Assembly: GCA_016722945.1 (NCBI GenBank)
Contig: JAEQMT010000010.1
Span: 389,765-453,764 of the forward strand
Origin: Desulfofustis sp. PB-SRB1
Lineage (GTDB): Bacteria > Desulfobacterota > Desulfobulbia > Desulfobulbales > Desulfocapsaceae
DNA length: 64,000 bases
Reading direction: 5' to 3'
The position numbers and the translations under genes were made by a program. Below the pieces are notes generated by a model. The model was given only the letters and a program-made list of their open reading frames with translations, made no database searches and was not told the DNA's origin. Each line of letters opens with the position of its first letter. Position 1 is the first letter of the stretch. Below are positions 27,843 through 37,110 of the stretch, piece by piece.

Positions 27843-28970
27843 TTATTTTGTATAATCTGCTGTTGCATTCAATACTGAATTCGTCACTCGCACTATATCG
27901 TCATCTGAGATATCATGATAGCTTGGTAGGTTAATAGATCTATTGGGAATGTCGAATGCGATCTTATTAATTGATGAAAGAGAGTTATTATTAAAGAAGG
28001 AAAAACTGGAAAGGGGATAAAAAAATACCCTTACATCTATGTTCTCAGTTGAGAAAATTTCTAATAGAGACGTTCTGGTAATTTTAGTTTTCTGATCAAA
28101 AACGACCGTTGGCATCCACGAACCATTAATTACTCCTGGAGGTTCAGGATTCATTGATAGTAGAGGAGATGAGTTAAGAATATTCTTGTAACTTGCAAGT
28201 ATTTCACGTTTGCGAATGATCAATTCCTCAATTCGCTCCATCTGAGCACAGCCGATGGCAGCCTGGATGTTAGACATTTTATACTTGTAGCCTATCATGT
28301 CCGGCCAGAATTGTTTGGTTTGACGACTGCTGCGGCCATGATTGCTGAGAGTAAGAACTCGATCATATAAAGCACCATCGTTGGTGACAAACATGCCTCC
28401 CTCTCCGGTTGTAATGGTCTTACTACCATGAAAGGAAAAGGTTCCGAAGGTGCCCACCGAACCAGCCCGCTTCCCATGGTAAGCCGAGCCTATGGCCTCT
28501 GCAGCATCTTCTATAATCGGAATCCCGTGTTTTTCACAAATGGCAAGCAACGCATCCATGTCGCACAGATTTCCATAGAGATGAGTTGCAATGATTGCCC
28601 TGGTGCGAGGTGAAATAGCTTTTTCTGCCAACTTGGGGTCAATACACCACGTGTCAGGTAAAATATCGACAAAAACAGGCGTGGCGCCCAGGTGAACAAT
28701 CGGTGCAGCTGTTGCAATCCAATTTGTGTCGGCCAGAATTACTTCATCTCCAGGGCCGATATCCAGAGCGGCCATTCCCATGTGGAGTGCACCGGTACAG
28801 CTTGATGTGGCAATCGCGTATGTAACTCCCAAATGAGTCTTGAAGGCTTCTTCAAAGCGATAAATATAATCGTAGCAACGATCTCCCCAGCCATTGGCGG
28901 CAGCATCGGTTGCATAACTGATTTCCAGATCAGTTATAGATGGTTTTGTGTAATAAATCTTTTTTTTCAT
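27843..28970 (-). CDS. DegT/DnrJ/EryC1/StrS sugar aminotransferase
   Basis: A 375-residue PLP enzyme. TFSFHGSKTITTGEGGMFVT near residue 180 contains the PLP lysine, so this is an aminotransferase and not a ColD/RfbH-type dehydratase, which lacks that lysine. IIEDAAEAIGS near 155 binds the cofactor. It should transaminate a 4-keto (or 3-keto) group of an NDP-sugar with glutamate. It overlaps the C-methyltransferase gene by 4 bp and precedes the acyltransferase, an arrangement that fits an N-acyl-4-amino-4,6-dideoxy sugar. Confidence 0.92.
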   Translation of the reverse strand: MKKKIYYTKPSITDLEISYATDAAANGWGDRCYDYIYRFEEAFKTHLGVTYAIATSSCTGALHMGMAALDIGPGDEVILADTNWIATAAPIVHLGATPVFVDILPDTWCIDPKLAEKAISPRTRAIIATHLYGNLCDMDALLAICEKHGIPIIEDAAEAIGSAYHGKRAGSVGTFGTFSFHGSKTITTGEGGMFVTNDGALYDRVLTLSNHGRSSRQTKQFWPDMIGYKYKMSNIQAAIGCAQMERIEELIIRKREILASYKNILNSSPLLSMNPEPPGVINGSWMPTVVFDQKTKITRTSLLEIFSTENIDVRVFFYPLSSFSFFNNNSLSSINKIAFDIPNRSINLPSYHDISDDDIVRVTNSVLNATADYTK

Positions 28971-30199
28971 AGCATTCGTAATTGCGGCACGGCGACCACG
29001 AATTGCGTGTCATTCTCTTCCAATAACTTATTTTGTTCAACTATCTCCTGCGATATATTCCATGGCAGAATAAGCAGATAATCAAGTCGCTGCGTCTTGA
29101 GCGTTTCGGGGGAAACAATTGGAATGCGACTGCCGGGGAGATATTTGCCCTGTTTTGATGGGGCGGCGTCGCAGACAAAGGGTAACAGGTCCGGGCGAAC
29201 ACCGGCAAAATTAAGCAGGGTATTGCCTTTTGCCGCGGCCCCATAGGCGGCAAGCTTTTTTCCAAGCCTTTTTTGTTGCAACAAAAATAAAAGAAGATCA
29301 TTTTTGATGTGATGCGTCCGCTCCTGAAACGATAAATAAACCTCTCTGGCTTCGAGTCCTGCCGCCGCTTCGCTGCGCAGCACGTGTGCCACCGATGGCT
29401 CCTCGAAACGACTGTCCTCCTGATGACAGCCATATACGCGCAGGCTGCCACCGTGTGTCGGGAGCAACTGCACATCAAAGACACGCAAACCTGCTACGGC
29501 AAAGATGCGCTGAACCACGCGCAGGGACAAATAGGAAAAATGCTCATGGTAAATGGTGTCGAACTGGCAGTGCTCCACAAGCTTGAGTAAATGAGGAAAT
29601 TCCAGGGTAACGGTTCCCCTTGGTTTGAGAAGCGCCTTTATGCCACGGGTGAAATCATTGATGTCGGGAACGTGGGCATAAACATTGTTTGCTGCCACTA
29701 AATCAGCCTGGAGCCCTTGGGCGGCGAGTCGTTGTCCACACTGTTCCCCAAAAAAATCGCGCCGCATCGGTATACCCAGACGCTCGGCTGCCAGAGCCGC
29801 TTGCTCGGCCGGTTCGATGCCAAGGCAGGGGATTTTCGCTGAGACAAAATTTTTCAACAGGTAGCCGTCATTGCTTGCAATCTCAACTACAAAGCTCTCC
29901 TTGGTCAGATGCAGCCTGTCGATTATGTCGACGGCATAGTGCTTCGCATGGTTTAGCCAGGTGCGTGAGGTGCTGGAGTAGTAGGCATAATCGCTGGTGA
30001 ACAACAGCTCCGGCCGGGTGAAATCCTCGGTCTGTACCAGCCAGCAGTGCTCACATACCAGGACGCGTAAGGGAAGCCAGCTTTCCGGCTCGTGGATCGT
30101 CTTCTGGTCGAGGTATCTGTTTGATGGCGGTGCACTCCCCAGATCAACCAGTTGCAGATCCAGTGCTGTGCCGCAGTGTCGACAGTTCATGGCTGTCAT
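28967..30199 (-). CDS. Sugar C-methyltransferase (TylC3/NDP-hexose C-methyltransferase type)
   Basis: A 410-residue three-part protein. Residues 5-60 form a zinc-binding domain with CRHCG and CEHC, residues about 85-200 the SAM-binding fold with VEIASNDGYLL, and the C-terminal third has AAYGAAAKGNTLLNF followed by LPFVCDAAPSKQGKYLPGS, the signature of the C-methyltransferase C-terminal domain. Enzymes of this design add a methyl carbon to C3 of an NDP-4-keto-6-deoxy sugar. Both ends overlap neighbours by 4 bp (ATGA). Confidence 0.9.
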   Translation of the reverse strand: MTAMNCRHCGTALDLQLVDLGSAPPSNRYLDQKTIHEPESWLPLRVLVCEHCWLVQTEDFTRPELLFTSDYAYYSSTSRTWLNHAKHYAVDIIDRLHLTKESFVVEIASNDGYLLKNFVSAKIPCLGIEPAEQAALAAERLGIPMRRDFFGEQCGQRLAAQGLQADLVAANNVYAHVPDINDFTRGIKALLKPRGTVTLEFPHLLKLVEHCQFDTIYHEHFSYLSLRVVQRIFAVAGLRVFDVQLLPTHGGSLRVYGCHQEDSRFEEPSVAHVLRSEAAAGLEAREVYLSFQERTHHIKNDLLLFLLQQKRLGKKLAAYGAAAKGNTLLNFAGVRPDLLPFVCDAAPSKQGKYLPGSRIPIVSPETLKTQRLDYLLILPWNISQEIVEQNKLLEENDTQFVVAVPQLRML

Positions 30200-30738
30200 C
30201 CTGTAAAGTTTTCATCAATTAAGGGCAGGGTGGAATCACGCTCCGACATTTCAGTTATCGCTCGGGGCCAATGTATGCCGATTGCGGGATCAGCTGGATG
30301 GCAACCATGCTCTGTTGAAGGGGTGTATGCGGCCGTATGCAGATACAGCATTTCACTGTCCGGCTGCAACACCTGAAAGCCATGCGCGCATCCTTCGGGA
30401 ATCACGAGCATGCAGCGGTTTTCAGGAGTCAATTCGAGGGCAAACCACTGCAGCAATGTCGGCGAGTCCTTCCTGAGGTCGACGGCTACATCCCAGACCC
30501 CACCCTTGAGGCATCTGATCAATTTCATTTCGGCATGAGGTGGCTTTTGCATATGCAGGCCCCTTACAGCGCCGACTGAATGCGTACAGGAATGGTTAAT
30601 TTGTTTGATAGTGCGTGACTTAAGGACGACGCGCAATTCATCGTCACAGAACAGCCTCGAAAAACTCCCGCGGTGATCGATGAAAGGGGTTGTCTCGACG
30701 ATTGCAACCCCCTCGATTGGAGTCGTGCGAATCTTCAT
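30196..30738 (-). CDS. dTDP-4-dehydrorhamnose 3,5-epimerase-like protein
   Basis: A 180-residue cupin of the RmlC family. The HRGSFSRLF region near residue 24, the base histidine in VRGLHMQ at about 60, and MLYLHTAAYTP near 131 with the acid-type tyrosine are present. In a gene cluster with rfbF and rfbG the substrate is probably a CDP-4-keto-6-deoxyhexose and not the dTDP form. The ATG of MKIRTTP is chosen because it forms an ATGA overlap with the rfbG stop, as elsewhere in this operon; two upstream ATGs at 30753 and 30759 are less likely. Confidence 0.88.
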   Translation of the reverse strand: MKIRTTPIEGVAIVETTPFIDHRGSFSRLFCDDELRVVLKSRTIKQINHSCTHSVGAVRGLHMQKPPHAEMKLIRCLKGGVWDVAVDLRKDSPTLLQWFALELTPENRCMLVIPEGCAHGFQVLQPDSEMLYLHTAAYTPSTEHGCHPADPAIGIHWPRAITEMSERDSTLPLIDENFTG

Positions 30739-31823
30739 GACTCGCTTACCCATGAACATTTGTTCGCGATTGCCTGCTGCACGTACTGTTCAAGCTGGGG
30801 TGCCGTTAATACTGAGTGGTTCTGATAAAAAGAACGGTACCAGTCAATCGTCTGGGAAACTGCCTGCTCCAGTTTCCATGCAGGGCTCCAGCCCAACTGG
30901 TCATGTGCTTTGGTGCTGTCCAGGTTGAGGCGGGTCGCTTCCTGGGGATGAACTGCTTTGCTTGGTTGCCAGGTGATACGGTTCCATCGTTCCTGCGTCA
31001 ACGCAAGGATAGATCCAACGGTTTGAGTAAGCTCACCGGCCGGCCCAAAATTCCAGGCGTCTGCGAAATTCCTTTCTCCGGCGAGCAATTTTTCACCCAG
31101 TAGCAAATAGCCGGACAAACACTCCAGAACATGCTGCCAAGGTCGCGTTGAGAAGGGGGCCCGTATCTCCACTGATTGTCCGGCAGCGGCGGCGCGGACA
31201 ATGTCTGGAATGAGCCGGTCGTCAGCCCAATCTCCTCCGCCGATCACGTTTCCGGCCCGGGCAGACGCAAGAAGAGGCGCGCCCGAGGCAGAAAAAAAAG
31301 AATGTCGATAACTGTCGATCAGTACCTCGCAGGCAGATTTGGAAGCGCTGTATGGGTCGTGACCACCCAGGCGGTCGTTTTCACGATACCCCCACGGCCA
31401 TTCCCGATTCTGATAAACCTTGTCCGTAGTAATTGCCACAATCGCCCGTACGACGGCACACTGCCGGCAGGCTTCGAGAACACTGGCGGTGCCCATCACG
31501 TTAGTCGACCAGTTCCCCAGCGGGTCGTCATACGATTGACGAACCAATGGCTGTGCCGCGAGGTGGAACACGATATCGGGCTTTGAGCGTGTCAGTATGT
31601 TGTGCACTGTTTCAAAGTCCCGGATATCGAGACGATGGTCTTCGACTTCGAGCCCTAACGCGTCCCAATGATTTGGCCGCGTATTGGGATCTAGCCCGAT
31701 ACCGACGACTTGCGCGCCAAGGGTCTGCAGCCAATGGACCAGCCAGCTTCCCTTGAAGCCGGTGTGGCCCGTGACCAGAACGGAGCGCTTACGGTAACAG
31801 TCCGAAAATTGTATTATTCCCAT
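30735..31823 (-). CDS. rfbG: CDP-glucose 4,6-dehydratase
   Basis: RfbG converts CDP-glucose to CDP-4-keto-6-deoxyglucose, the branch point for CDP-linked deoxy sugars. The 362-residue SDR-fold protein has VLVTGHTGFKGSWL (GxxGxxG) at about residue 15, VFHLAAQPLVR, and the catalytic YSASK motif near 162. The start at 31823 (MGIIQFSDCYR) overlaps the rfbF stop by 10 bp; the frame is open further upstream only because it runs through rfbF. Confidence 0.93.
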   Translation of the reverse strand: MGIIQFSDCYRKRSVLVTGHTGFKGSWLVHWLQTLGAQVVGIGLDPNTRPNHWDALGLEVEDHRLDIRDFETVHNILTRSKPDIVFHLAAQPLVRQSYDDPLGNWSTNVMGTASVLEACRQCAVVRAIVAITTDKVYQNREWPWGYRENDRLGGHDPYSASKSACEVLIDSYRHSFFSASGAPLLASARAGNVIGGGDWADDRLIPDIVRAAAAGQSVEIRAPFSTRPWQHVLECLSGYLLLGEKLLAGERNFADAWNFGPAGELTQTVGSILALTQERWNRITWQPSKAVHPQEATRLNLDSTKAHDQLGWSPAWKLEQAVSQTIDWYRSFYQNHSVLTAPQLEQYVQQAIANKCSWVSES

Positions 31824-32584
31824 AGCTTCCACGGGGCCATGCCGCTTGTCCAGAGCTCTTCCAAGTGGTTCTTGTCGCGCAGGGTGTCCATGGCCTGCCA
31901 GAAGCCGTGATGCCGATAGGCCATTAATTGCCCGTCTTGTGCCAAACGGAGCAGGGGGTTTCCTTCCCAACTGCTCCGATCACCTTCGATGAGATCGATG
32001 ACTGAAGGGTTCAGCACGAAAAAACCACCATTGACCCAGGCGCCGTCACCGGCTGGTTTCTCCTGGAAACTCTGCACTTCGCCGGATTTAATATTGAGGG
32101 CTCCGTAACGACCAGGCGGCTGGATTGCCGTCACCGTCGCTGGGTGGCCGTGATCATGGTGGTGCTTGATCAAAGCGCTGATGTCGATATCAGCTATGCC
32201 GTCGCCGTAGGTAAAACAGAAAGGCTCATCTCCGAGATGATGGCGAACCCGGAGCAGGCGGCCCCCGGTAAGGGTGTGTTCACCGGTATCCACCAGGGTG
32301 ACACGCCACGGTTCTGAATAGTTTTGATGAACGGTGCGTTCATTGGTTGTCATATCAAACGTGATGTCGGACATGTGCAGGAAGTAGTTCGCGAAATATT
32401 CCTTGATCACATATCCCTTGTAACCGCAGCAGATGATGAAATCGTTTAATCCATAAAACGAGTATAGCTTCATGATGTGCCAGAGGATCGGCTTGCCGCC
32501 GATCTCGATCATCGGCTTGGGTTTCAGGTGCGTTTCTTCTGATATTCTTGTGCCGAGACCACCGGCAAGAATGACGGCTTTCAT
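31814..32584 (-). CDS. rfbF: Glucose-1-phosphate cytidylyltransferase
   Basis: RfbF makes CDP-glucose from CTP and glucose-1-phosphate. The 256-residue enzyme has the nucleotidyltransferase signature AVILAGGLGTRISEETHLKP at the N-terminus, FTYGDGIADID with the metal-binding Asp near residue 126, and VNGGFFVLNP near 185, all expected for the family. It begins the sugar-biosynthesis part of the minus-strand operon and lies 49 bp downstream of the winged-helix regulator gene. Confidence 0.95.
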   Translation of the reverse strand: MKAVILAGGLGTRISEETHLKPKPMIEIGGKPILWHIMKLYSFYGLNDFIICCGYKGYVIKEYFANYFLHMSDITFDMTTNERTVHQNYSEPWRVTLVDTGEHTLTGGRLLRVRHHLGDEPFCFTYGDGIADIDISALIKHHHDHGHPATVTAIQPPGRYGALNIKSGEVQSFQEKPAGDGAWVNGGFFVLNPSVIDLIEGDRSSWEGNPLLRLAQDGQLMAYRHHGFWQAMDTLRDKNHLEELWTSGMAPWKLWE

Positions 32585-32633
32585 GCTTCCTCCTCGACTG
32601 ATTCAAATGAGCAGGATTGATTGTTTCAAATCG

Positions 32634-33197
32634 TTATACATGAGATGATGATTCGTTTAGAAGATCCCACAAAACAAATTGTGGCCGTTTTTCAAGAGTC
32701 TTCGCAAAGCTCAGATATTCTTCTGTTGTCAGAACAATCGTTCTGATTTTTCGATCGATATATTTTTCCGTCTTTCTGGTCAGATCCTGGAGATTTGCGG
32801 AATCAATATCGCCGACCAGCACCAGGTCAATAATTCCGGTGTCTTTTCCTGCCGCGTAATCATCTATAAGAATCGCTTTTTCCAAGTTGCCGAGCCGCTT
32901 GAGTATGGATTCCAGGATCTGGTCCATTCCCAGGGCTTTCTTCACCATGGACTGAAGCTCCTTGAATACCGGATGCTTGGTGTTGGCGGAAAAAAGAATC
33001 TGCCGGCCCTGCTTCCTGCTGACCAGCAGGTCGGCCTGTTTGAGCTGGTCGAGTTCGGTTTTTACCTGGCTCGGTGATGCCTGGAATTCCCCGGCCAGTT
33101 CGCGCATGTAGGCGGCGCCGTCTGGGTTGAGGAAAAGCCGCATCAGGATCTTGATGCGCATCTTGGAGCCGATCAGGCTGGAAAGGGCTTCTTGCAT
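32634..33197 (-). CDS. Winged-helix regulator with nucleotidyltransferase-like C-terminal domain
   Basis: A 187-residue protein. The N-terminal half (LIGSKMRIKILMRLFLNPDG, then AGEFQASPSQVKTELDQL) is a winged helix-turn-helix, and the C-terminal half, with AILIDDYAAGKDTG and IDLVLVGDID, looks like a nucleotidyltransferase fold in which the GS motif has been lost. Genes of this type often stand first in polysaccharide loci of related bacteria, so a role in controlling this operon is likely but inferred. ATG 33197 is chosen over 33230, which adds a basic 11-residue leader. Confidence 0.78.
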   Translation of the reverse strand: MQEALSSLIGSKMRIKILMRLFLNPDGAAYMRELAGEFQASPSQVKTELDQLKQADLLVSRKQGRQILFSANTKHPVFKELQSMVKKALGMDQILESILKRLGNLEKAILIDDYAAGKDTGIIDLVLVGDIDSANLQDLTRKTEKYIDRKIRTIVLTTEEYLSFAKTLEKRPQFVLWDLLNESSSHV

Positions 33198-33284
33198 TCT
33201 TTTAGTTCTTTTTTTCAGAACATCATGCAATGGGCGGGTGATTATTGCAAGACAAAAGTGGAGTCATTACTAAATTTCGGTTGC

Positions 33285-33505
33285 TCGTCTTTCATTATAT
33301 CTCTGTCAGCATCGAGAAGCTCGACCTCAGCGAGGTCACAGCATTTGGCTTTGACGAGGGGAACGGCATCGAAGCGACGACACCACTATGTGACGGTGTT
33401 TATCGACATGGATAAGCAGAAGCAGCCCGCTATCTTTGCCACCGTGGGTTAAGGCAAGGATGTACGGTGCCGGTTCAAGAGATTCCTGCGTCGTCACGGT
33501 GGTTG
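33285..33505 (+). pseudogene. Remnant of an ISL3-type transposase
   Basis: Short in-frame pieces VTAFGFDEG, then after a frameshift RRHHYVTVFIDMDKQKQP and, after a stop codon, GKDVRCRFKRFL match the DDE-domain start of ISL3 transposases (GxDE, YVTVFxD, GKDxxxxxxF). At least one frameshift and one stop are present, and the rest of the element is missing. It is the only insertion-sequence trace recognised in the window. Confidence 0.75.
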
Positions 33506-34696
33506 TTCAACGGCAAGAATTTTCTTTATTTCATCCATGGGCAACATACCGGTGTAGGTCTTGCCATTGATGATATACGTTGGTGTTGCAAGAATTTCAT
33601 TCTCAATTCCGGATATGATGTCAAGACGCAGTTTTTCCCGTACCACGTCAGATAAATAGATGGCAGCATAATCCTCTGCCGGCACTTCGATTGACTCCGC
33701 GAGACTCTTAAGGTCGACAACTCTTTCATTTTCTGCAGTCAATTGATACAGCCTATCATTCATCGGCCAGAACTTTCCCATCTCCGCCGCCGCAATTGCC
33801 GCCAGAGCTAGCTTGCCCGAGCCTTGCTGCGATTGGTCTTTTACAATAACAGGGTTATAGGCATGATCCAGAGGGTAGTGGCGATGCACCAGCCGGATCG
33901 TAGCGGGGTGCTGTTCAATCAGGGCGCGTAACTGGTAATGCATCTTGCGGCAGTGGAAGCATCGGTAATCGGTATATTCCTCAATGGTGATGAGCGGGTC
34001 GCGGGCGCCGATCCAGGGGTGGCCGCCTGGGGTTACTCCCGTTTGGATGTGTTCGAGATTGAATGCCGTAAATGGAATCCGCCAGTAGGAAGGAACGAGC
34101 AACTCAATGAAAATAAAAACGATTGTCACGCAGAGTAGCGGCAGGTGGCACGTGCGGCGACGTTTTAGAATACTAAGAAGTTCCCCAACATTCATCCGCC
34201 AGCGGGAAAATTTGATGCGAATCAGCTCTGCCATGCCATTGGTAAAAAACATCAATCCAATAATATGATCAATGAGGCAAAACGGACAAAACACCCCGAT
34301 TTTCGTCAAAGAAAGGTGGGTAAGATAGAGAGAAAAAGCGACGTGAACGGAGCCCAGCGGCAACATGATGACAGGTATCAGGCTGCCATGCCCGGTAACG
34401 TATAAATGAGAAAATATGATAAGGCAACAGGTGTAATAAAGGATTCCCCAGTGCGCCCATGGCACACCCAAAAAAACAGCGTAGTGACTTTGCGCCACCG
34501 TTTCACAGTCAAGGCGCTGAGCTATCACGCAGGCGCTGGAAAACAGCGGGTCAAGATGGGTCATGACATGCACGTAACCCAGATACCCGGAAATGAGCAG
34601 GCCGATGGTGCTCAGGAAAAAAACGAGAAAAATATAGAAACCGGATACGTGCTCAGCTGTCTTCAAGTTGTGATGTGATGTTTGGTATATATTCAT
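33494..34696 (-). CDS. Vitamin K epoxide reductase (VKOR) fused to DsbA-like thioredoxin domain
   Basis: A roughly 400-residue membrane protein. The N-terminal VKOR module has about five helices, with the loop cysteine in RLDCETVAQSHYA and the quinone-side CxxC in VFCPFCLIDH. After a transmembrane link, the periplasmic part is DsbA/DsbG-like with the active site DYRCFHCRKMH and the cis-Pro loop ATPTYIING. Such fusions oxidise cysteines of exported proteins and pass electrons to quinone. The ATG at 34696 overlaps the TPR gene by 44 bp; a TTG at 34711 is possible. It shares an apparent operon with pilA, whose mature pilin has a cysteine pair. Confidence 0.9.
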   Translation of the reverse strand: MNIYQTSHHNLKTAEHVSGFYIFLVFFLSTIGLLISGYLGYVHVMTHLDPLFSSACVIAQRLDCETVAQSHYAVFLGVPWAHWGILYYTCCLIIFSHLYVTGHGSLIPVIMLPLGSVHVAFSLYLTHLSLTKIGVFCPFCLIDHIIGLMFFTNGMAELIRIKFSRWRMNVGELLSILKRRRTCHLPLLCVTIVFIFIELLVPSYWRIPFTAFNLEHIQTGVTPGGHPWIGARDPLITIEEYTDYRCFHCRKMHYQLRALIEQHPATIRLVHRHYPLDHAYNPVIVKDQSQQGSGKLALAAIAAAEMGKFWPMNDRLYQLTAENERVVDLKSLAESIEVPAEDYAAIYLSDVVREKLRLDIISGIENEILATPTYIINGKTYTGMLPMDEIKKILAVEQPP

Positions 34697-36716
34697 TGAG
34701 CACGCCCACAAGGGTTGAGCTGTCGTATGGTATTACCTTGCGATAGGGCTCGGTTTCCAGAATTGCGGCGACTATAGTTGGCAAGGGGTGGTTATCGAGC
34801 AGCCGCTGCACATAGGCAGACATCTCTTCATCGGCCAGCTCCGCGAGCATGGCATTTTCGATCAACCCAATGGTAGGTTTGAGCTGGCTGCCGTTGTTCC
34901 AAAGCTTCAAGTAAAACCAACGACCCTGCTCATAGTAGCCGAGGTCGGTTAAGGCTTTGGCGACCCCTAACATTGCATTGTTATCTTTTGGGTACAGGCG
35001 CAGGGCTTTCTGGAAAAAGACCAACGCTTCGTCGGGTTGGCCGAGCCATAACTGTACTATTCCTTTATAAAAGAGGAGGAGATTATCTTTGTCGTTTTGC
35101 GCGAGGGCAATGTCTATATGTTGATCGGCCGTATCAAAGTCTTGAACACGTATCAGTGTGCGGGCGTAATAGGTATTTATTCTCAGATTGTCTGGAACTA
35201 TTTCCAGCGCCTTTTTAAAATAGTTCAATGCCTCGTCATAATTGCCCCTGTTCAGGTGGTAATCAGCGATATTGGCAAGGGTGTTGGCCTCCATATTTAC
35301 TCGTGCGTACGTTTTTCCCAGCGCGTCTTTGTATAGTGCAAGGGCTTGCGGATATCGAGATGGGTTGTTTTCATTCATGATGGCCACGGCTAAATTTTCC
35401 GGGGGCCGTGCACTGTTTGGCGCCTTAGTCATGGCGTCAGTCCATAACGATTCCTCATCGTGCCAGACAATGCTTCGCCGGTAGGTGCCCAGTGCCAATG
35501 AGAAAAGCACAAAAACGGCAAGGGCTGCCGAGAGTGTTCGCACTCGTGTCGGGTATGATCTTTTTCTTAAAAGATGGGCGAATAGCACGGCAACCGGGAC
35601 GAATAGAAACATCGACGGTAGATAGTTGCGGTGTTCAAATACCAGTTCCAGGGCAATGAAACTCGACTCGACTGAATGGCAGATATAAAAAAACAACACG
35701 CCAAAGGAGAGAGTGGGGTACTTTTTCCGGTAAAGCCAGGCCAGTGAAAGGGCTGACACATGAAAAATAAGGGCCGCAACGGTAGTCCACGGAGAAAACA
35801 ATGACGTGGAAAGCGCCATTTCATGATCGATGGAAAAACGATCCGCCCGGGGAAAGACAAGCAGGCTCAGGTACAATATCATGACCCGCTGCTGGGTAAG
35901 TATCCTTTCCAACATTGAAAACGGTCGTCCTTCATACCCTTTGGTTAAGCTCGACAGAAATGATGGTGCCAGGACAATGCACAGGATACAGATAACCAGC
36001 AGTGAGAGACCCATTCCCACTATAAAAATCATCTTTTCTTTCCGACTTGAAGGCATGCCAAAAAATATCAAATCCAGGACGATGATCGCCAATGGCAGAA
36101 TGGCAAGGTTTTCCTTGGAGAATATACCAAAAAGAAAAGAAATGACGGCCATGCAAAACCATCCAATCCTGGTGGCGTTCATGTCTGCCAGGCGCCCCTT
36201 CAGATAGCAGTAAACGCAGGCGATTCCTCCCAGAGCAGCCATGGCCGCCATGCGCTGTACGATGTACACCACCGCCTGGGTATGTATGGGATGGGCAAGC
36301 CAGAACAGGGAAGCAAGAGCGGCGATAAAGTCGATTTCACCATCGGTGTATTGGTTGCGCAGGCGCGGGGTACGGAAGAGCAGGCGAATGGCAAGAAAAA
36401 GGATCCACCCAGTGCTGAAATGAATGAGCAGATTTACCAGATGATAGCCGAATGGGTCGGCCTGACCATAGTACCAATTAAGCGCCAGGCTGAGGCAGGC
36501 AACGGGCCGATATATTGCCGGTTCGTCTGCGTGGGGTTTGGCAAAGAGGGTTTGGCGCAGCGAGTTAAATGAGAGGTCGGTGAGGTGAAGCGGCGTATTC
36601 TGTAAGATGTTCTGTGTGTCATCAAATTGCCAGCCACCCTGAAAAGATTGCGCGTATATTACTACTGCAAACGTACCCATCAGCCAGAAAAACCGGCATA
36701 AATTTATTTGTTTCAC
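34653..36716 (-). CDS. TMTC-like membrane glycosyltransferase with TPR repeats
   Basis: A 687-residue protein. Residues 1-420 are membrane helices (about ten to eleven) of the GT-C type; GGWQFDDTQNILQN near residue 27 holds the acidic pair expected in the first periplasmic loop, and YRPVACLSLALNWYYGQADP plus AHPIHTQAVVYIVQRM match TMTC/DUF1736-type proteins. The last third is a set of TPR units (for example NYDEALNYFKKALEIVPDN). Such proteins are putative protein O-glycosyltransferases using polyprenyl-linked sugars. It lies downstream of pilA on the same strand, so pilin modification is a reasonable inference. Confidence 0.82.
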   Translation of the reverse strand: MKQINLCRFFWLMGTFAVVIYAQSFQGGWQFDDTQNILQNTPLHLTDLSFNSLRQTLFAKPHADEPAIYRPVACLSLALNWYYGQADPFGYHLVNLLIHFSTGWILFLAIRLLFRTPRLRNQYTDGEIDFIAALASLFWLAHPIHTQAVVYIVQRMAAMAALGGIACVYCYLKGRLADMNATRIGWFCMAVISFLFGIFSKENLAILPLAIIVLDLIFFGMPSSRKEKMIFIVGMGLSLLVICILCIVLAPSFLSSLTKGYEGRPFSMLERILTQQRVMILYLSLLVFPRADRFSIDHEMALSTSLFSPWTTVAALIFHVSALSLAWLYRKKYPTLSFGVLFFYICHSVESSFIALELVFEHRNYLPSMFLFVPVAVLFAHLLRKRSYPTRVRTLSAALAVFVLFSLALGTYRRSIVWHDEESLWTDAMTKAPNSARPPENLAVAIMNENNPSRYPQALALYKDALGKTYARVNMEANTLANIADYHLNRGNYDEALNYFKKALEIVPDNLRINTYYARTLIRVQDFDTADQHIDIALAQNDKDNLLLFYKGIVQLWLGQPDEALVFFQKALRLYPKDNNAMLGVAKALTDLGYYEQGRWFYLKLWNNGSQLKPTIGLIENAMLAELADEEMSAYVQRLLDNHPLPTIVAAILETEPYRKVIPYDSSTLVGVLNEYIPNITSQLEDS

Positions 36717-37110
36717 CGGTACGGGACTCTACAGGTAGGGAAATTTCCGATGTTTTACGAAGTCAAAGAATAGCGGTTTGCTGACGCGATGTGAGCAATC
36801 TTTGACCATGTTTGCTGTGTCCCACTTCAGTCCGCGAAAAAAGCTCTGTCGGCCCCGTTTCGCGCCGTCGCATGCGCTTGGCGAAATGAGCGTCATTCAG
36901 CAGAAAATGGCTTGGTACCTGACGTACCCGGAGGCAGCCGGGCGATCCACGGAAGACAGTAAAGACAGTAAATGATAAAGCGGGGTTTATTTCAGGTAAG
37001 CTGAAAACATTACGATATCGTCTGCGGTACAACGTTGAAAGATACCCCGTGTTCGAGGCCGGCGGGAATGTTGGCGCATCGCCTTCCCACCGGCCCTGTT
37101 CCAATACCCG
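36717..37110. other. Gene-free stretch between pilA and TPR gene
   Basis: 394 bases. Next to the pilA stop is a strong hairpin (about 37058-37095, stem GGCCGG.GGGAA with TTCCC.CCGGCC), which has no T-run and may attenuate or stabilise the pilA transcript. The rest shows short open frames on both strands with no recognised product. Confidence 0.5.
37058..37095 (-). terminator. Strong hairpin just after pilA
   Basis: On the minus strand GGCCGGTGGGAA pairs with TTCCCGCCGGCC around a 14-base loop, 16 bases after the pilA stop. There is no U-tract, so it is either a weak rho-independent terminator or an RNA-stabilising 3' hairpin that would leave pilA mRNA more abundant than the distal operon genes. 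Confidence 0.45.

Noticed and set aside
36778-36975. Small plus-strand frame between pilA and the TPR gene
   Set aside because: No ribosome-binding site, no family resemblance, and Arg/Ser-rich composition like chance frames in this genome.
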